A DNA stretch of 64,000 nt from a virus, in IMG/VR virus record IMGVR_UViG_3300022700_000208, positions 17,646 through 81,645 of that record. One strand, written 5' to 3'. A program made the translations under genes and the position numbers. The notes beneath the pieces are model-generated. The model ran no database searches, was not told the origin of the DNA, and worked only from the letters and a program-made list of their open reading frames with translations. This document shows, one piece after another, positions 47,745 to 56,500 of this stretch. Within the stretch, counting starts at the first letter, position 1, and every line of letters begins with the position of its first letter.

Positions 47745-48512
47745 ATTTTTGTCAAACCTGCTGAATTCATAGAAAAGTCCAAACACTTCAAGTCAAGTTG
47801 GAAAGGTGAGGTTGTCGATAACCAAGATCCTGAAAAACTTGGCCGAGTGAAGTGCAATATACCTGGACTAATAGAGGGTTCAAAGGAACAACTTCCCTGG
47901 GTATTTAGAAGATCCAATAGTCTTCTTGGAGGAACAGGTAAAGATGGGGGCTTTGCGGTCCCCAAAATGGGAAGTGAGCTTGAAGTTATATTCCCTTTTG
48001 AAGATCCCTACACACCTGTTTATGTAGGTTACTGGGAATCTCGGGCCACTCATCCAACAGCTTTTGATGAGGACTATCCCAATATTCTTGGCTATGCTGA
48101 TGAGGAGGGAAACTCCTTTAGTCTCAACAGAAAGAGTCAAGAGGTAAAAGTCACTCACAGTTCAGGAACTTTTGTTTTGGTTGATAAGGATGGAAATCTC
48201 AATCTTGAGGGAGTGGCTAAGCTTGTATCGACGATTAAAGATGAAATCAATTTGACTGGGGAAAAAGGTCTTACGGCTGTTCTTCAGGCAGCCTTGTCTC
48301 TTGAAGCTGGAGAGGAGGCCACAATAACAGCACCCAAAGTTGAAATGGGAAGTGAGTCTGTTGGGGTTTTGGATAATAGGGTGAAACAGGATCAAGCATT
48401 GGCAAAAATCACTGTTCAAACTCCTGTGGGGCCAGCGGCTCCAGTATCAGCGGCTCCTCAATTTTCCCAGCTTCAGAAAAACACTCAGGATTTGAATGGA
48501 ATTAAGGCTTAA
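47745..48512 (+). CDS. gp5/VgrG-like baseplate spike, probable AUU start
   Basis: A 255-residue protein, assuming initiation at ATT 47745. The frame is open from a TGA at 47739. Residues 19-45 (WKGEVVDNQDPEKLGRVKCN then IPGL, LPWV) form the conserved start of the OB-fold of gp5/VgrG spikes, and this coding lies upstream of the first GTG at 47847, so the gene must start earlier; the only codons there are ATT, ATA and sense codons. GGGAGG lies 7 nt before the ATT. The middle has beta-helix-like repeats (FVLVDKDGNLNLEGVAK) and ends with a short Pro/Ala-rich tail. The spike tips the baseplate. An alternative is a base error in the T-run at 47746-47750. Confidence 0.72.
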   Translation: MFVKPAEFIEKSKHFKSSWKGEVVDNQDPEKLGRVKCNIPGLIEGSKEQLPWVFRRSNSLLGGTGKDGGFAVPKMGSELEVIFPFEDPYTPVYVGYWESRATHPTAFDEDYPNILGYADEEGNSFSLNRKSQEVKVTHSSGTFVLVDKDGNLNLEGVAKLVSTIKDEINLTGEKGLTAVLQAALSLEAGEEATITAPKVEMGSESVGVLDNRVKQDQALAKITVQTPVGPAAPVSAAPQFSQLQKNTQDLNGIKA

Positions 48513-48515
48513 TAG

Positions 48516-49085
48516 ATGCTTGATCCACTTCCTGATTGGGTAGACAGATTAAAACAAATGCCCAGTGTGGGTACATCCCAGGAAGGGGCAGAAAATCTTG
48601 CGAACTTTTACGGGGATCTTGCTGATAAGGTAACGGCTGAGGGATCTCCTCCTCTTTTTACTTTTAATAGGCAAGTATTTGCTTCCACTCTTCTTTCTCA
48701 AGGATTTGGCCCAACAGGAGGAACTGAGTGGGTACAGAAAATAGGGACAGCTTTTGAGGCAGGAGTGGCCCAAGGAACAATCACTCCAGCCCTTAAAGCA
48801 GATCCTAGGTGGACGGCTTCAGGATCGGATGTTCAAACACCTTCTACGGGAGCATCCGTTATTCTGACTTTGAGTATAGCAAGATCCACTCTTGAGTCAG
48901 GATTAATTTCAGCCACTCAAGGATTTTCACAAACTGAGAATTCAGATCAGGCAGATAGTTCTCAGGAAAAGTTTGCTCAGGCATGGAGAGATGCAACTCT
49001 TGAGTTTCAATTCACATTGATTGGACTTATTGTAGTTCCTCCATCAGGGACAGCTCCTCTGCCTCTTACTTTTAATGCTCAATAG
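48516..49085 (+). CDS. Unknown baseplate-region protein
   Basis: A 189-residue protein starting four bases after the spike stop. It is rich in Ser, Thr, Gly and Phe, with alternating strands and helices. The sequence shows no recognised domain. Position between spike and gp25-like genes suggests a baseplate or spike-chaperone role. Confidence 0.62.
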   Translation: MLDPLPDWVDRLKQMPSVGTSQEGAENLANFYGDLADKVTAEGSPPLFTFNRQVFASTLLSQGFGPTGGTEWVQKIGTAFEAGVAQGTITPALKADPRWTASGSDVQTPSTGASVILTLSIARSTLESGLISATQGFSQTENSDQADSSQEKFAQAWRDATLEFQFTLIGLIVVPPSGTAPLPLTFNAQ

Positions 49086-49094
49086 GAGATTAGA

Positions 49095-49331
49095 ATGAAT
49101 AAATCAGAGCAACTTCTCAAACTAATTGAACAAACATCAGACAAAGAAACGAGTAAAAGCAAAAAAGACAAACGAAAAGAGGGTGAGAGGCAAGATCCCA
49201 ATCACCCTCAAACTACTTTCCATCAATATAAAAAAGAAGAACCTGATTCCTATGGATTAGATGGTGAGGGAGAAAAAGAAAACGATAAAGATAGTAAGGA
49301 TAGTTCTCACCACAATAAAAAGGATAAGTAA
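49095..49331 (+). CDS. Small tag-like protein
   Basis: A 78-residue protein beginning MNKSEQLLKLIEQTSDKE; the Ala at position 4 is replaced by Ser, the rest fits the tag. The body is very polar (Lys, Asp, Glu, His) and likely disordered. ATAGGAG precedes the ATG. It is the last family member in the window, isolated among baseplate genes. Stop overlaps the gp25-like gene. Confidence 0.62.
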   Translation: MNKSEQLLKLIEQTSDKETSKSKKDKRKEGERQDPNHPQTTFHQYKKEEPDSYGLDGEGEKENDKDSKDSSHHNKKDK

Positions 49332-49708
49332 TGCCAGTATTTTCTGACCTTAATTCCTTTAATCCAAAAATTAGGCCCCGTATTGAGGATGTAAGCTCTA
49401 TTTTTCAGTCTTTATTTAATATCCTTAATACAAAACCAGGAGAGAGATTATTCAGACCTGATTTTGGAATCGACATTGAAGAGGAATTATTTGGCCTGAT
49501 TGATGATATATCAGCCGTGGCTGTTTTGAGTAGAATTACAAACACCATAGAAGTTTTTGAGGACAGAATAGAAATTGACTTTGAAAACACACAAGTCACT
49601 CCCAATCCAGAAGAAAACAGGTATGATGTTGATCTTGTTTTCACTATCCCAAGCATTGAGGGAGAGACAAAATTTCAATTTTCAGGACAACTAGGTAGAT
49701 CCGCATGA
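49331..49708 (+). CDS. Baseplate wedge gp25-like protein
   Basis: A 125-residue protein of the gp25/W family. PGERLFRPDFGIDIEEELFG is the conserved core (about residues 35-55), followed by the helix and RYDVDLVFTIPSIE strands. gp25 links wedges to the sheath. It starts at a TAATG overlap with the small tag-like gene and overlaps the next by 4 nt. Confidence 0.9.
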   Translation: MPVFSDLNSFNPKIRPRIEDVSSIFQSLFNILNTKPGERLFRPDFGIDIEEELFGLIDDISAVAVLSRITNTIEVFEDRIEIDFENTQVTPNPEENRYDVDLVFTIPSIEGETKFQFSGQLGRSA

Positions 49709-52700
49709 GTTTTGTTATTGATCCAAATTCAGTCTCAAGAGACCAGATAAAGGCAGATCTGGAACAGTTTCTTGCAACCAGACCTGATGCTTCCTCTTGG
49801 AATACTTTCTTTTCAAGTGGCACGGGGCAGACTGTTGTAGAAGCAATGGCAGGCATGAGTTCCTTTCTCAAGTTCACTGCCATATCTTCTAGAAGAGAAG
49901 CTTTTCTCATGTATGCCCAGAGCAGATCCTCTGTTATTGGAAGTGCTGAAGGTAAAGGTTATTCAGCTTTCAGGGGACGGAATGCTCATCTCAACCTTAC
50001 ATTCACTCCAAACACCACAGGGGTTCTTCCCAAATTCTCTGTTATTGGAATGGTTGCTGGAGTGGATCTCATACTGGCTGAGGAAACTGTAGTTAATGCA
50101 GGGACTCAGGTAACAGTTGAGGCTATTGTAGGAAATCTTCAACAGGAGACATTGACTGCTGAAAGTGATGCACCCTCCCTTTTCAGGTTCACTCAGCCTA
50201 ATGTTTCTGAGGATGCTATTCTTTCCCTGGAGGGACAGAATGTTCCTACTTCAGATAAAATCATTGATCTTATAAATGAGAATTTCTCCACTCTTTCCAA
50301 TCCTCTTGGATCAGTTGATGTGTTTTACACAAATGATCCTGCTTTTGCTACAAGATATTCAAGTGGAGACCAGCTAACTCTTCAATGGGTTCAACTTCAA
50401 GATGTTGATTTTGATCTTTCCGATGTCAGTTTGGATGATGGAACTATTAATGATCTTTCAGTTAATACAGCCTTCCAGACTCCAGAGACAATAGAATCCA
50501 TTAGACTTAATGCCCCTCTACAAAATGAGACTCAATTTGTTATTAGGGGTAGAAACGATTATGAAAAGCTTTTTGTTTTAAACAATCCCAACATTATTGA
50601 TGCTAGAGGAAGAGATATAAGTCCTGCTGTTATTGAAGTCACGTATCTTAAGGATGATTTAACCAATTTAAGTCCTCAGGAAAAGGATGATTTAGTTGAC
50701 TCTGTAGCATCCAACAGAATGTTTGGGTTGCTTCCTCCTCTTATTGGAGATCCTATACAGATTCCTCTTAGAATAGATGTGGATGTTATATCCAGTGGTG
50801 TTGTGGGAAGCGTTGTCACCCAGATTGAAAATCTCCTGAGAGGACAAAGCTCAATAAATGTTGATGGGACTGAAGTTACCTTAGAAATTGAAAAAGTCCT
50901 TGGGGCAGATATATCTTTTGAAGACCTTGAGGCAGCCATTGAAGCATTAAATACAGTTAAGATTGCTAGGCTCACTGTTGGAGCTGTTGACTGGTCTCAG
51001 CAAACACAATATCAGCTTGGTGATACAGTATATGATCCTGGAGCTAACCAAGAGTTTGTTTATCAGGTCTCAGACATTCTTTATTTTTCTGGAGGAAGTG
51101 AGCCCTCTTTCCCTGCCACAGAAGGTGCTCAGGTTGTGGATAATGATCTTGTTTGGGAAGCTCAGTTTCTTCCAACATCTCCCCCATTTCCAAATGCCTG
51201 GCAAGCTAATACGGCTTATGAGATCGGAGATTTGGTTCAGCCAACCTCCTCCAATGGATTTCAATATGTGGTTGTGAGCCAGAGAAATACTTCTGCAACT
51301 TCCAATGAGGTACAAGAAATTCTTTTTGATTCCGTTCCTGATAGCGGAACCTGGAGAATTGAATTTGATGGTGAGGAAACAGTCAATCTTACTCCATCAG
51401 CTACAGCAACAGATGTAGAAAATGCCATGAATGCTCTTAATACCCTATCTGATGTGAGAGTTACAGGGGACTTTTCTACAGGATTCACAGTTTTCTTTGA
51501 GGGAGCTGATGGCAACCAGCCTCAGCCTCTCATCACTTTTGATGATCCAGGGAACAATGAAATACAAGACCTTATTTTTGAGCTTGAACCTGATGCTGGA
51601 GATTTCACTCTTGAATTTGATGGGCAGACAACAGGAAGCATTCCTCACACAGCCGACAATTTGGATGTTCAAGCAGCTCTTGAGTCACTTTCTAATATAG
51701 CTGTTGGGGAGGTTCAGGTTACTGGGGATTTTGCCAATGGATTCGCTGTAGAATTCCTTGGAACATACACTAATTTGGATGTTCCCAATCTTATTCCAAC
51801 TTCTAACTTAACGGCTGGAACTGTTGTAACCCCAACATTTAGCACTGTCCAAGAAGGAAGACCATCTGATCCTGGGCAAAACCAAATTCAGCTTATTGAA
51901 TTCAATTTGGTTCCAGATACAGGACAATGGAGTATAACTTTTGATGGAGAGACAACCACTCTTCTCAATTTTGATGCTACAGCCACAGATGTCCAGAATG
52001 CCCTTGAGAATTTAAGCAATATTGGGGCAGGAAATGTTTCTGTGTCTGGGGATTATTCCAGTGACTTTTCTGTTGAATTCATAAATGCTTTGTCCAATAC
52101 AAATTTTGATTTGATGACTCTTAATTTCAACACTCTTGAGTCAGGTGGGCAGAGTGTAGTTGTCACGTTCTCCGAAGCCCAGGAAGCTACATCTTCTGAT
52201 CCTGGAGCTAATGAAATACAAAGACTTGAATTTGACTTTCTCCCTGATTCAGGAACTTTCAATGTGGATTTTGATGGGGAGGTCACAACCAACCTTACTT
52301 TTGGTGTAACATCAGGAGTTTTAGAAAGTGCTCTTGAGTCTTTATCTAATCTTTCAGATGTGGATGTCTCTGGCAGTGTGGCTCAGGGATTCGATATTGA
52401 GTTTATCAATGCTGATGGTTTGACTGATCAGCCACAAATGCAAGTAGTTAATAACTCTCTTGCTGCTTCTTCAGCTCAGATTGGAATAACAGTAAATGAA
52501 GATCCTAAGGGTAAAAAGCCAGCTTCTAATCTCTTTGACAGTGGAAGTCCTGTTGGAATCTCTGTAGGAGTTGTTTCAGATGCTCAAGATCCTGAACCTG
52601 TATGGCCTACAACTATCGGGGAAACGATTAAAGACAATGATATTCTTTGGATCACGCGGGCGCGTGAGGGATCTCCATCTGAATGGTCTCCAGGAACAGT

Positions 52701-52941
52701 CTATGATAAAGGAGATGTCGTAAAACCTCTTAATAATACTTCGGGAAGGGAAAATTTGATGTTTCAGGCAATTGCATTCCTTGGAACTTCAGCCAATGTT
52801 CAGCCCACGTTCCCAACCTCGGAGGACTCCACAGTTATAGACAATAACATTGAGTGGTTGGCCAGACTTCCTGATAGTGATCCTGTAAATATTAATGAAC
52901 AAAGATATTATCTACTAAACATTAACGTGAATCTTCAATAA
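49705..52941 (+). CDS. Baseplate wedge gp6/J-like protein with inserted adhesion-like modules
   Basis: A 1078-residue protein. The first 430 residues fit the gp6/baseplate J fold (FFSSGTGQTVVEAMAGMSSF near the N-terminus, LPPLIGDPIQIPLRIDVDV and the C-terminal core near 400-430). After that come short W-x(5-7)-Y-x-x-GD-x-V-x-P modules (DWSQQTQYQLGDTVYDP near 430; AWQANTAYEIGDLVQP near 500; EWSPGTVYDKGDVVKP near 993), which look like CBM5/12-type carbohydrate-binding units, and four tandem copies of an about 85-residue repeat (NE[IV]Q..., about 533-912). T4 gp6 is 660 residues and lacks these. Wedge proteins surround the hub. Confidence 0.78.
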   Translation: MSFVIDPNSVSRDQIKADLEQFLATRPDASSWNTFFSSGTGQTVVEAMAGMSSFLKFTAISSRREAFLMYAQSRSSVIGSAEGKGYSAFRGRNAHLNLTFTPNTTGVLPKFSVIGMVAGVDLILAEETVVNAGTQVTVEAIVGNLQQETLTAESDAPSLFRFTQPNVSEDAILSLEGQNVPTSDKIIDLINENFSTLSNPLGSVDVFYTNDPAFATRYSSGDQLTLQWVQLQDVDFDLSDVSLDDGTINDLSVNTAFQTPETIESIRLNAPLQNETQFVIRGRNDYEKLFVLNNPNIIDARGRDISPAVIEVTYLKDDLTNLSPQEKDDLVDSVASNRMFGLLPPLIGDPIQIPLRIDVDVISSGVVGSVVTQIENLLRGQSSINVDGTEVTLEIEKVLGADISFEDLEAAIEALNTVKIARLTVGAVDWSQQTQYQLGDTVYDPGANQEFVYQVSDILYFSGGSEPSFPATEGAQVVDNDLVWEAQFLPTSPPFPNAWQANTAYEIGDLVQPTSSNGFQYVVVSQRNTSATSNEVQEILFDSVPDSGTWRIEFDGEETVNLTPSATATDVENAMNALNTLSDVRVTGDFSTGFTVFFEGADGNQPQPLITFDDPGNNEIQDLIFELEPDAGDFTLEFDGQTTGSIPHTADNLDVQAALESLSNIAVGEVQVTGDFANGFAVEFLGTYTNLDVPNLIPTSNLTAGTVVTPTFSTVQEGRPSDPGQNQIQLIEFNLVPDTGQWSITFDGETTTLLNFDATATDVQNALENLSNIGAGNVSVSGDYSSDFSVEFINALSNTNFDLMTLNFNTLESGGQSVVVTFSEAQEATSSDPGANEIQRLEFDFLPDSGTFNVDFDGEVTTNLTFGVTSGVLESALESLSNLSDVDVSGSVAQGFDIEFINADGLTDQPQMQVVNNSLAASSAQIGITVNEDPKGKKPASNLFDSGSPVGISVGVVSDAQDPEPVWPTTIGETIKDNDILWITRAREGSPSEWSPGTVYDKGDVVKPLNNTSGRENLMFQAIAFLGTSANVQPTFPTSEDSTVIDNNIEWLARLPDSDPVNINEQRYYLLNINVNLQ
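51304..52440 (+). repeat. Four tandem 85-100-residue repeat domains in the wedge protein
   Basis: Four protein repeats begin at about 51304, 51552, 51874 and 52204. Each has NE[IV]Q near its start, then PD[AST]G, an FDGE/FDGQ turn, an A[TN]A-x-D-V helix with AL/AM and LSN, and VTGDF/VSGDY followed by an F-x-V-x-F strand. Such repeats with TATAADVQAAL-type helices are widespread in large phage and bacterial secreted proteins. Two further copies lie in the fiber protein at 54889-55365. Confidence 0.8.
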
Positions 52942-53561
52942 TGGCTCAGAGTCAAAGCTTTAATACAAACAATTCGATAACAGCTTTTCCGCCTGATGTC
53001 AGGCAGCAGGATATCTATCCCAAAGTTTCTGAGATGATGGATTTTATAATCAGTAACTTTGAGAGTGAGATAACTGACACTAAATTCAAGTGGACAGGTC
53101 CCAATCAGTTAAGTGAGGATACTATTAAGGAGATCATAACAGAGCTTGGATTTGGATATATTAGGGGAGTGATGGATACCATCACCAATTTTGAGTTCAA
53201 TACCCTGGTTAGCTTTGTCAGTCTTCTTAATCTTTTGAAGGGGCAAAGAGAAGGATTTGAGCTTGTATTAAGGCTTTTGGGGTTTGATTCCATTATCATT
53301 GAGTGGTGGGAAGCAAGTCCTGAACAAGCTCCATGGACATTTGAGCTTGTGGTTATTATGGATACTACTTTAGTTCCTAATGTTTTTGAGACCTTGCAGA
53401 GAATTCAGACTTTTGCAAGGCATTATGTGTTTCCCAAAATAAGCAATGTGGATTTTAGATTTAGCCTGGATAGTTTTGCTGAAAGAGCAGTTATCATGTC
53501 AGGCTTTGTGAAACAGACAAGATCAACATCGTTTCCAATATTTAGAAGAGCTAATATCTAG
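52941..53561 (+). CDS. Tail protein I-like baseplate protein
   Basis: A 206-residue protein. The pattern with helical N-terminus, EIITELGFGYIRGVM, GQREGFELVLRLLGFDSIII, and EWWEASPEQAPWTFELVV is that of the P2 tail protein I / gp7-part family, which joins the wedge J protein to the fiber. Gene order J, I, fiber (gpH-like) is conserved in contractile phages. It starts at a TAATG overlap. Confidence 0.75.
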   Translation: MAQSQSFNTNNSITAFPPDVRQQDIYPKVSEMMDFIISNFESEITDTKFKWTGPNQLSEDTIKEIITELGFGYIRGVMDTITNFEFNTLVSFVSLLNLLKGQREGFELVLRLLGFDSIIIEWWEASPEQAPWTFELVVIMDTTLVPNVFETLQRIQTFARHYVFPKISNVDFRFSLDSFAERAVIMSGFVKQTRSTSFPIFRRANI

Positions 53562-53575
53562 GTAAGGAATAAAAT

Positions 53576-56500
53576 ATGGCGATCCAAGGGGTTATTACAG
53601 ACGTAGGAGTACAAAAGTCAATAGATGCTGCCAATAATGAGGGCTTTAATATAAGGCCCAAATCATTTTCGGTCAGCAATATTGCAGGTGCTCTTAGCGT
53701 ATCAAGAACATCTGACAACAGTGGAGTATTCTTTTCATCTCCCATATCAAGCTTTGTTGTTATTGATGAGAACACCATAAAATTTATTTGTACAGTTACT
53801 CCTGGTCAGATTCCAAGCGGTACAACCAGAAATATTTCAGAAATTGCTTTATTTGCTGAGGATCAAAATAATAATGAATTTCTTTTTGCTCTTGGACAGC
53901 CTCAGCCAGCTATCACGTATGAGCCTTCTGGATCAGTAACCCTTGAATTAGAAGTATCAATTGTTAATATTGATCTTTCTGATCAGTTTGTCTTTGAATT
54001 CACTCAGGCAACTGAACTTGGAGAGCATGAGGACTCTTTCACTCCTCACTTACCTCTCCAGGCAGAGATGGCAAGGGCAGGTCAGTTTGTTCCTGGAGGG
54101 CCTTTCTCTTTTGAATACACAGGTCAGGATTTTGATAAGGACGTTATATTTGATGGAGTCAAGGCATCAGCAACTTATGGTGGAATCACCTTTACAGCTA
54201 AATTCCCAGGACCAGAGGGAAATAACATCACACTTGTCTTTGATGGACAGGACACCGTGGATGAGGTCGTGCTGGCATGGAATAATGCTAATCCTTATAA
54301 TCCTGTCGAGCATAATGGCCTCGGGACCGAAGTTCTAACAGCCAATCCAGGTCTTGTCCTGTCAAGTGGATCACTCAATGTAGACCAGAATGATGTGGTC
54401 TATAAGGACACAGATAGTGTTTATAAGCAAGCTTTGGCCGATGGAACAATAAGAGCCAAGGCAGCAGGTGTTGCTGATATTGATCCCGACAGAACAGGAA
54501 GAAGAGTTATATCCAGTGGCTTTATTGGAATAACTACTGGATTTGATATTGGAAGTGAGCTATTCCTGTCTGACACTAACCCAGGGAAGATCACTGATTC
54601 AGCCACAGCGGTTAAGGTAGGGCTTCAAACAGACACTGATTTCATTTTGTTTTCAGCCTTTGGAGGAGGAACTCCAGGTGGAGCCCAAACTTTTGATGCT
54701 GTTGTAACTGATATTGGTGGGTTTGGTTTTTACCCTACAACCCAACAGGCTATTGATGCTGTATCAGATGGTGCCTTTATCCTGGTTGATAAGCTGGAGC
54801 AGATAAAATCCCAGCTCAGTCTCAATGGAAAGAGCCTACGATTTGTCTTCAATGGCTTCCAGACAGGATGGGAGAAATTTCCTGGAATTGGTGAGCAGCA
54901 GCTCATTGAATTTTCGTCTGTTCCTGATGCAGGAACATGGCGTATTGAATTTGATGGACAAGAGGGACCTGATCTTACTCATAATGCTACAGCAGCAGAT
55001 GTTGAAAACGTATTCCAAAATGATTTTGGAGTTAATGCTTCTGTTTCGGGCAACTTTAGCATGGGATTCACTGTTACGTTTCCCTTGTTTCAAGATTTTC
55101 CTCAACCTACTTTCCAAGATCCTGGTCTCAATGAAATTCAGAGGTTTACTTTTTCCAATGAGCCAGATGATGGAACAGTTACTTTTGAATTCAATGGTGA
55201 GCAGACACTAAACTTTCCTTGGGATGATAATGCCTCAGATCTTGAGATTGCATTTGAGGATCTTTCCAATATTGAAAATGTCACAGTGACAGGTGGGTTT
55301 TCTCAAGGATTTTTCCAGATTGAATTTTCTGGGAATGATGGGCTTGAGCCAAAGAATCTCATACAGGTTGTCCAAAATGATCTTGAACTCAATGGAAGTC
55401 CGACCATCATCAATGAGGATCTGGATACTCAAACTATTGAGTCACTCACTTCAGATGATTTCATTGATGTGGGATCTGGATTTACAGATGTAGGGCAGAC
55501 CTTTACTACTACACCTATTGCCTTTGATCTTGAAAAAATCTATTTTGATATATTTAATCCCTCTGGGGCTACAGGGGAGATTAGATTTGATGTTTTTGAA
55601 ACTTCTGGGGGAGAGCCTACAGGATCATCCATTGCCACGACTGGCAACATTGATGTAACAACCCTTCCAAGCTCTCAAAGCGGTCTTCAAGAATTTGCCC
55701 TTCAAAGTGCTGTAGCTCTTAGTTCAACCACTCAATACGCTGTTGTGGCAACTAATGTTTCCAGCAATGCAGGAATCAGATTTGCCATTGACACAACAGA
55801 TCCCTATGGCGGGGGAGCCTTGGTTGATTCTACGGACAATCAATCCACATGGTCTATCAACAGTGGATCTGATATGGTCTTTAGAGTTACAGGTACAGGT
55901 GGAAATCCAAGCATCCCAATTGATGCCATTGAGGTTCAAAACGGAAAATATCCTGCAAGCAACCTTTCCAGCAGTGGATCTGATGTTACTATATCTGTTT
56001 CCACAACATCAGAAGGTGAGCCTCAGGGACCATCCAATCTCTTAGTTATTGATTCCGACAAAAATGTATTTGAGGGACTTGGTGTTATCCAGAATTTTGA
56101 TGGTTTTGCTATTGATCTTAATGGGCATGTAGACACCAAAATTGAGATGTTCTTTAACAATAATGGAGTCAATCTCATAACAGAGGATCTGACTCCTGGA
56201 GTTGACTACTCTGTGGTTGGCTCAATTGGATATGCCGATGATATCAATGGCCAATTAAGGCTAAAAGAGCACCCCTCCAATAAGAGCCGTGTGGTTGTAA
56301 CAGGAGTTGACAGAGAAACTCTCGATGGCACCACTAAAGCCTTCACTCTCCAAAATCAGCTTCTTGATTTTGAGGGGGCTGAGATTGATTTCTCCACAGG
56401 GGAGGTATTTGCTCCAGATGGTGTCACTCCTCTTGGGCTCAATTTCACTCCCCCATCTATTCAAGAACAGCAATGGAGATGGTTTTCTGTCAGTGTAGTT

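Noticed and set aside
47847-47849. GTG 47847 as the start of the spike gene
   Set aside because: It would begin inside the conserved OB-fold strand (GRVKCNIPGL), deleting the family's first strands that are clearly encoded just upstream.
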